From Flavobacterium sp. 90 (GTDB lineage: Bacteria > Bacteroidota > Bacteroidia > Flavobacteriales > Flavobacteriaceae), in assembly GCF_004339525.1 (NCBI RefSeq), contig NZ_SMGE01000001.1, positions 5,208,001 through 5,272,000 on the forward strand: DNA of 64,000 nt, given 5' to 3'. Both the position numbers and the translations under genes were made by a program. The notes beneath the pieces are model-generated. The model was not told the origin of the DNA and ran no database searches. It saw nothing but the letters and a program-made list of their open reading frames with translations. Positions 62,539-64,000 of this stretch are shown piece by piece; position 1 is the stretch's first letter, and each line of letters starts with the position of its first letter.

Positions 62539-62889
62539 ATGGATATTGAAATTTTACGATTATTACAAAATATTTTTCATTACAGCCTGCATTTTTTAGC
62601 ACCCGGACTAATTGCATTTGTTTTTTTTAAACCACACTGGAAACGTGCCTGGCTTATAATGGCTGCTACAATGTTGATCGATCTGGATCATCTGTTTGCT
62701 ACGCCGATTTTTGACCCGACCCGATGCAGCGTTGGGTTTCATCCTCTGCATTCCTACTATGCCATATGTCTTTATATTTTAATGCTGCTATTTCCAAAAA
62801 CAAGAATAATTGCTGTTGGACTGCTTTTTCATATTATAACTGACTGGCAGGATTGTTATTGGTCAAATATGATACTTCTGGCAAAATAA
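62539..62889 (+). CDS. DUF6122-type small membrane protein
   Basis: A 116-residue protein with three likely membrane helices. The motif MLIDLDHLFATPIFDPTRCSVGFHPLHSYY, seen in pieces, marks the DUF6122-type family of metal-ligand-rich membrane proteins, related to YdjM/phospholipase-like families; the conserved D/H residues suggest a metal-dependent hydrolase fold. Its role is unknown. The trxB gene follows after 101 bp. Confidence 0.8.
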   Translation: MDIEILRLLQNIFHYSLHFLAPGLIAFVFFKPHWKRAWLIMAATMLIDLDHLFATPIFDPTRCSVGFHPLHSYYAICLYILMLLFPKTRIIAVGLLFHIITDWQDCYWSNMILLAK

Positions 62890-62990
62890 TATATACAAAT
62901 AAGTGGGATAAGAAAATCTAAGTTTTTTTATTTCTAATCACATTCAATAAATTATAAACGAAAGTTAAATCTAAAAATTTAATATCATCT

Positions 62991-63938
62991 ATGTCAAATA
63001 CAATCGAAAAAATTAAATGCCTTATTATAGGTTCTGGACCGGCGGGTTATACTGCTGCAATTTATGCTGCCAGAGCAAATATGAATCCGGTTTTATATCA
63101 GGGAATGCAACCAGGTGGTCAGTTGACAACTACAAATGAAGTAGAAAATTTTCCGGGTTATGTTGATGGAGTAACGGGACCAGAGATGATGATTCAGTTA
63201 CAAGATCAGGCAAAACGTTTTGGTGCTGATATCTGTGATGGCTGGGCTACTAAGGTTGATTTTTCAGGAGATATTCATAAAGTTTGGATTAACGATACGA
63301 TCGAATTGCACTGTGAAACCGTTATTATTTCTACGGGAGCGTCAGCTAAATATTTAGGATTGCCATCAGAGCAGCATTATCTACAAATGGGTGGAGGAGT
63401 TTCTGCCTGTGCTGTTTGCGACGGATTTTTTTATCGTAACCAGGAAGTTGTAATTGTTGGAGCGGGAGATTCTGCTTGTGAAGAGGCACATTATCTATCT
63501 AAACTTTGTAAAAAAGTAACGATGTTGGTAAGAAGCGAAAAGTTCAGAGCTTCAAAAATCATGGAAGAACGCGTTCGCAAAACTGAAAATATCGAGATTT
63601 TAATGAATCACGATACTGTTGAAGTTTTAGGAGATAATAATGTGGTTCATGCTATAAAAGCATTGAATAAAACTACAGGTGAAGTTATTGAAATTCCTGC
63701 AACTGGATTTTTCGTGGCAATTGGTCACAAACCAAACACAGATATCTTTAAAGATTATATTACACTTGATGAAACGGGATATATCATCAATACTCCGGGA
63801 ACATCTAAAACAAATGTTGAAGGTGTTTTTGTAGCCGGAGATGCCGCAGATCATGTATACCGTCAGGCAATTACGGCTGCAGGTACAGGTTGTATGGCAG
63901 CACTTGATGCAGAGAGATTTCTGGCGTCTAAAGATTAG
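62991..63938 (+). CDS. trxB: Thioredoxin-disulfide reductase
   Basis: A 315-residue flavoprotein that reduces thioredoxin with NADPH. The FAD motif GSGPAGYTAAIYAARAN is at the N-terminus, the redox pair C140-x-x-C143 is in CAVCDG, the NADPH motif is GAGDSACEEA, and the C-terminal FAD site is GVFVAGDAAD. It lies near the window end; I see nothing in 63939-64000. It supports MsrA at 2522 and the exported TlpA system. Confidence 0.96.
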   Translation: MSNTIEKIKCLIIGSGPAGYTAAIYAARANMNPVLYQGMQPGGQLTTTNEVENFPGYVDGVTGPEMMIQLQDQAKRFGADICDGWATKVDFSGDIHKVWINDTIELHCETVIISTGASAKYLGLPSEQHYLQMGGGVSACAVCDGFFYRNQEVVIVGAGDSACEEAHYLSKLCKKVTMLVRSEKFRASKIMEERVRKTENIEILMNHDTVEVLGDNNVVHAIKALNKTTGEVIEIPATGFFVAIGHKPNTDIFKDYITLDETGYIINTPGTSKTNVEGVFVAGDAADHVYRQAITAAGTGCMAALDAERFLASKD

Positions 63939-64000
63939 TTTAAGACTGCTGGAAAAATTAAAGAATAGCTGCGACCAGTGTTGCATTATTTTTATTGTAA

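Noticed and set aside
63627..63986. Minus-strand open frame of 119 codons over trxB
   Set aside because: It is wholly antisense to a clear thioredoxin reductase and has an unnatural composition rich in Cys and Phe.

Overview
The window is AT-rich, densely coded DNA from a Bacteroidota bacterium, most likely Flavobacterium or a close relative. The evidence is a SusC/SusD pair driven by an ECF sigma/FecR switch, a one-protein hybrid two-component system beside a GH31 glycosidase, A-rich sequence rather than Shine-Dalgarno sites before starts, and promoters with the Bacteroidota -7 element TAnnTTTG. I see no rRNA, complete tRNA, CRISPR array, transposase or integrase. All family names come from reading motifs; no database search was run.

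Layout. 1-210: two copies of a REP-like palindromic repeat. 242-3016: a hybrid histidine kinase and msrA. 3360-17647: a phosphate-scavenging locus. On the minus strand, in transcription order, it has an ECF sigma factor, FecR, SusC, SusD, an exported metallo-beta-lactamase-fold hydrolase, a glycerophosphodiesterase and a PhoA-type phosphatase. A PhoD-type phosphatase (plus strand) and an exported beta-helix protein follow.

17.9-48.5 kb: an accessory region of about 30 kb bounded by two degenerate direct repeats in the same orientation, with a tRNA-3'-end-like scrap on the left. It holds six AraC-type regulators, among them a duplicated pair, and a broken cupin gene. It also holds a Dps/DoxX/tyrosinase/SCO/outer-membrane-barrel cluster, several alpha/beta hydrolases (three with an Asp nucleophile), an amidohydrolase, an isochorismatase-like hydrolase, an exported pirin and a RidA-like lipoprotein. 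A TauE/SafE permease, an unusual GAPDH, a flavin-binding protein and a ring-cleaving dioxygenase complete it. Several enzymes that are normally cytosolic carry export signals. At least seven promoters here share one regulatory element placed 52-53 bp before the -7 box. I read this as one AraC-controlled regulon for aromatic or quinone-type compounds; the substrate is unknown.

48.7-52.3 kb: HNH endonuclease, membrane protein, DUF4238 protein and a small secreted protein, of unknown role. 52.6-54.1 kb: an EamA exporter divergent from an Lrp/AsnC regulator. 54.5-61.1 kb: a hybrid two-component regulator and a GH31 glycosidase. 61.3-62.2 kb (minus): a lone acetolactate synthase small subunit preceded by two successive attenuators, each an Ile-rich leader peptide plus terminator hairpin, behind a clear promoter. 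62.5-63.9 kb: a DUF6122 membrane protein and thioredoxin reductase.

The observations I would follow first are the fixed-spacing regulatory element across the AraC region, the tandem ilv attenuators, and the tyrosinase-SCO cluster inside the repeat-bounded island.
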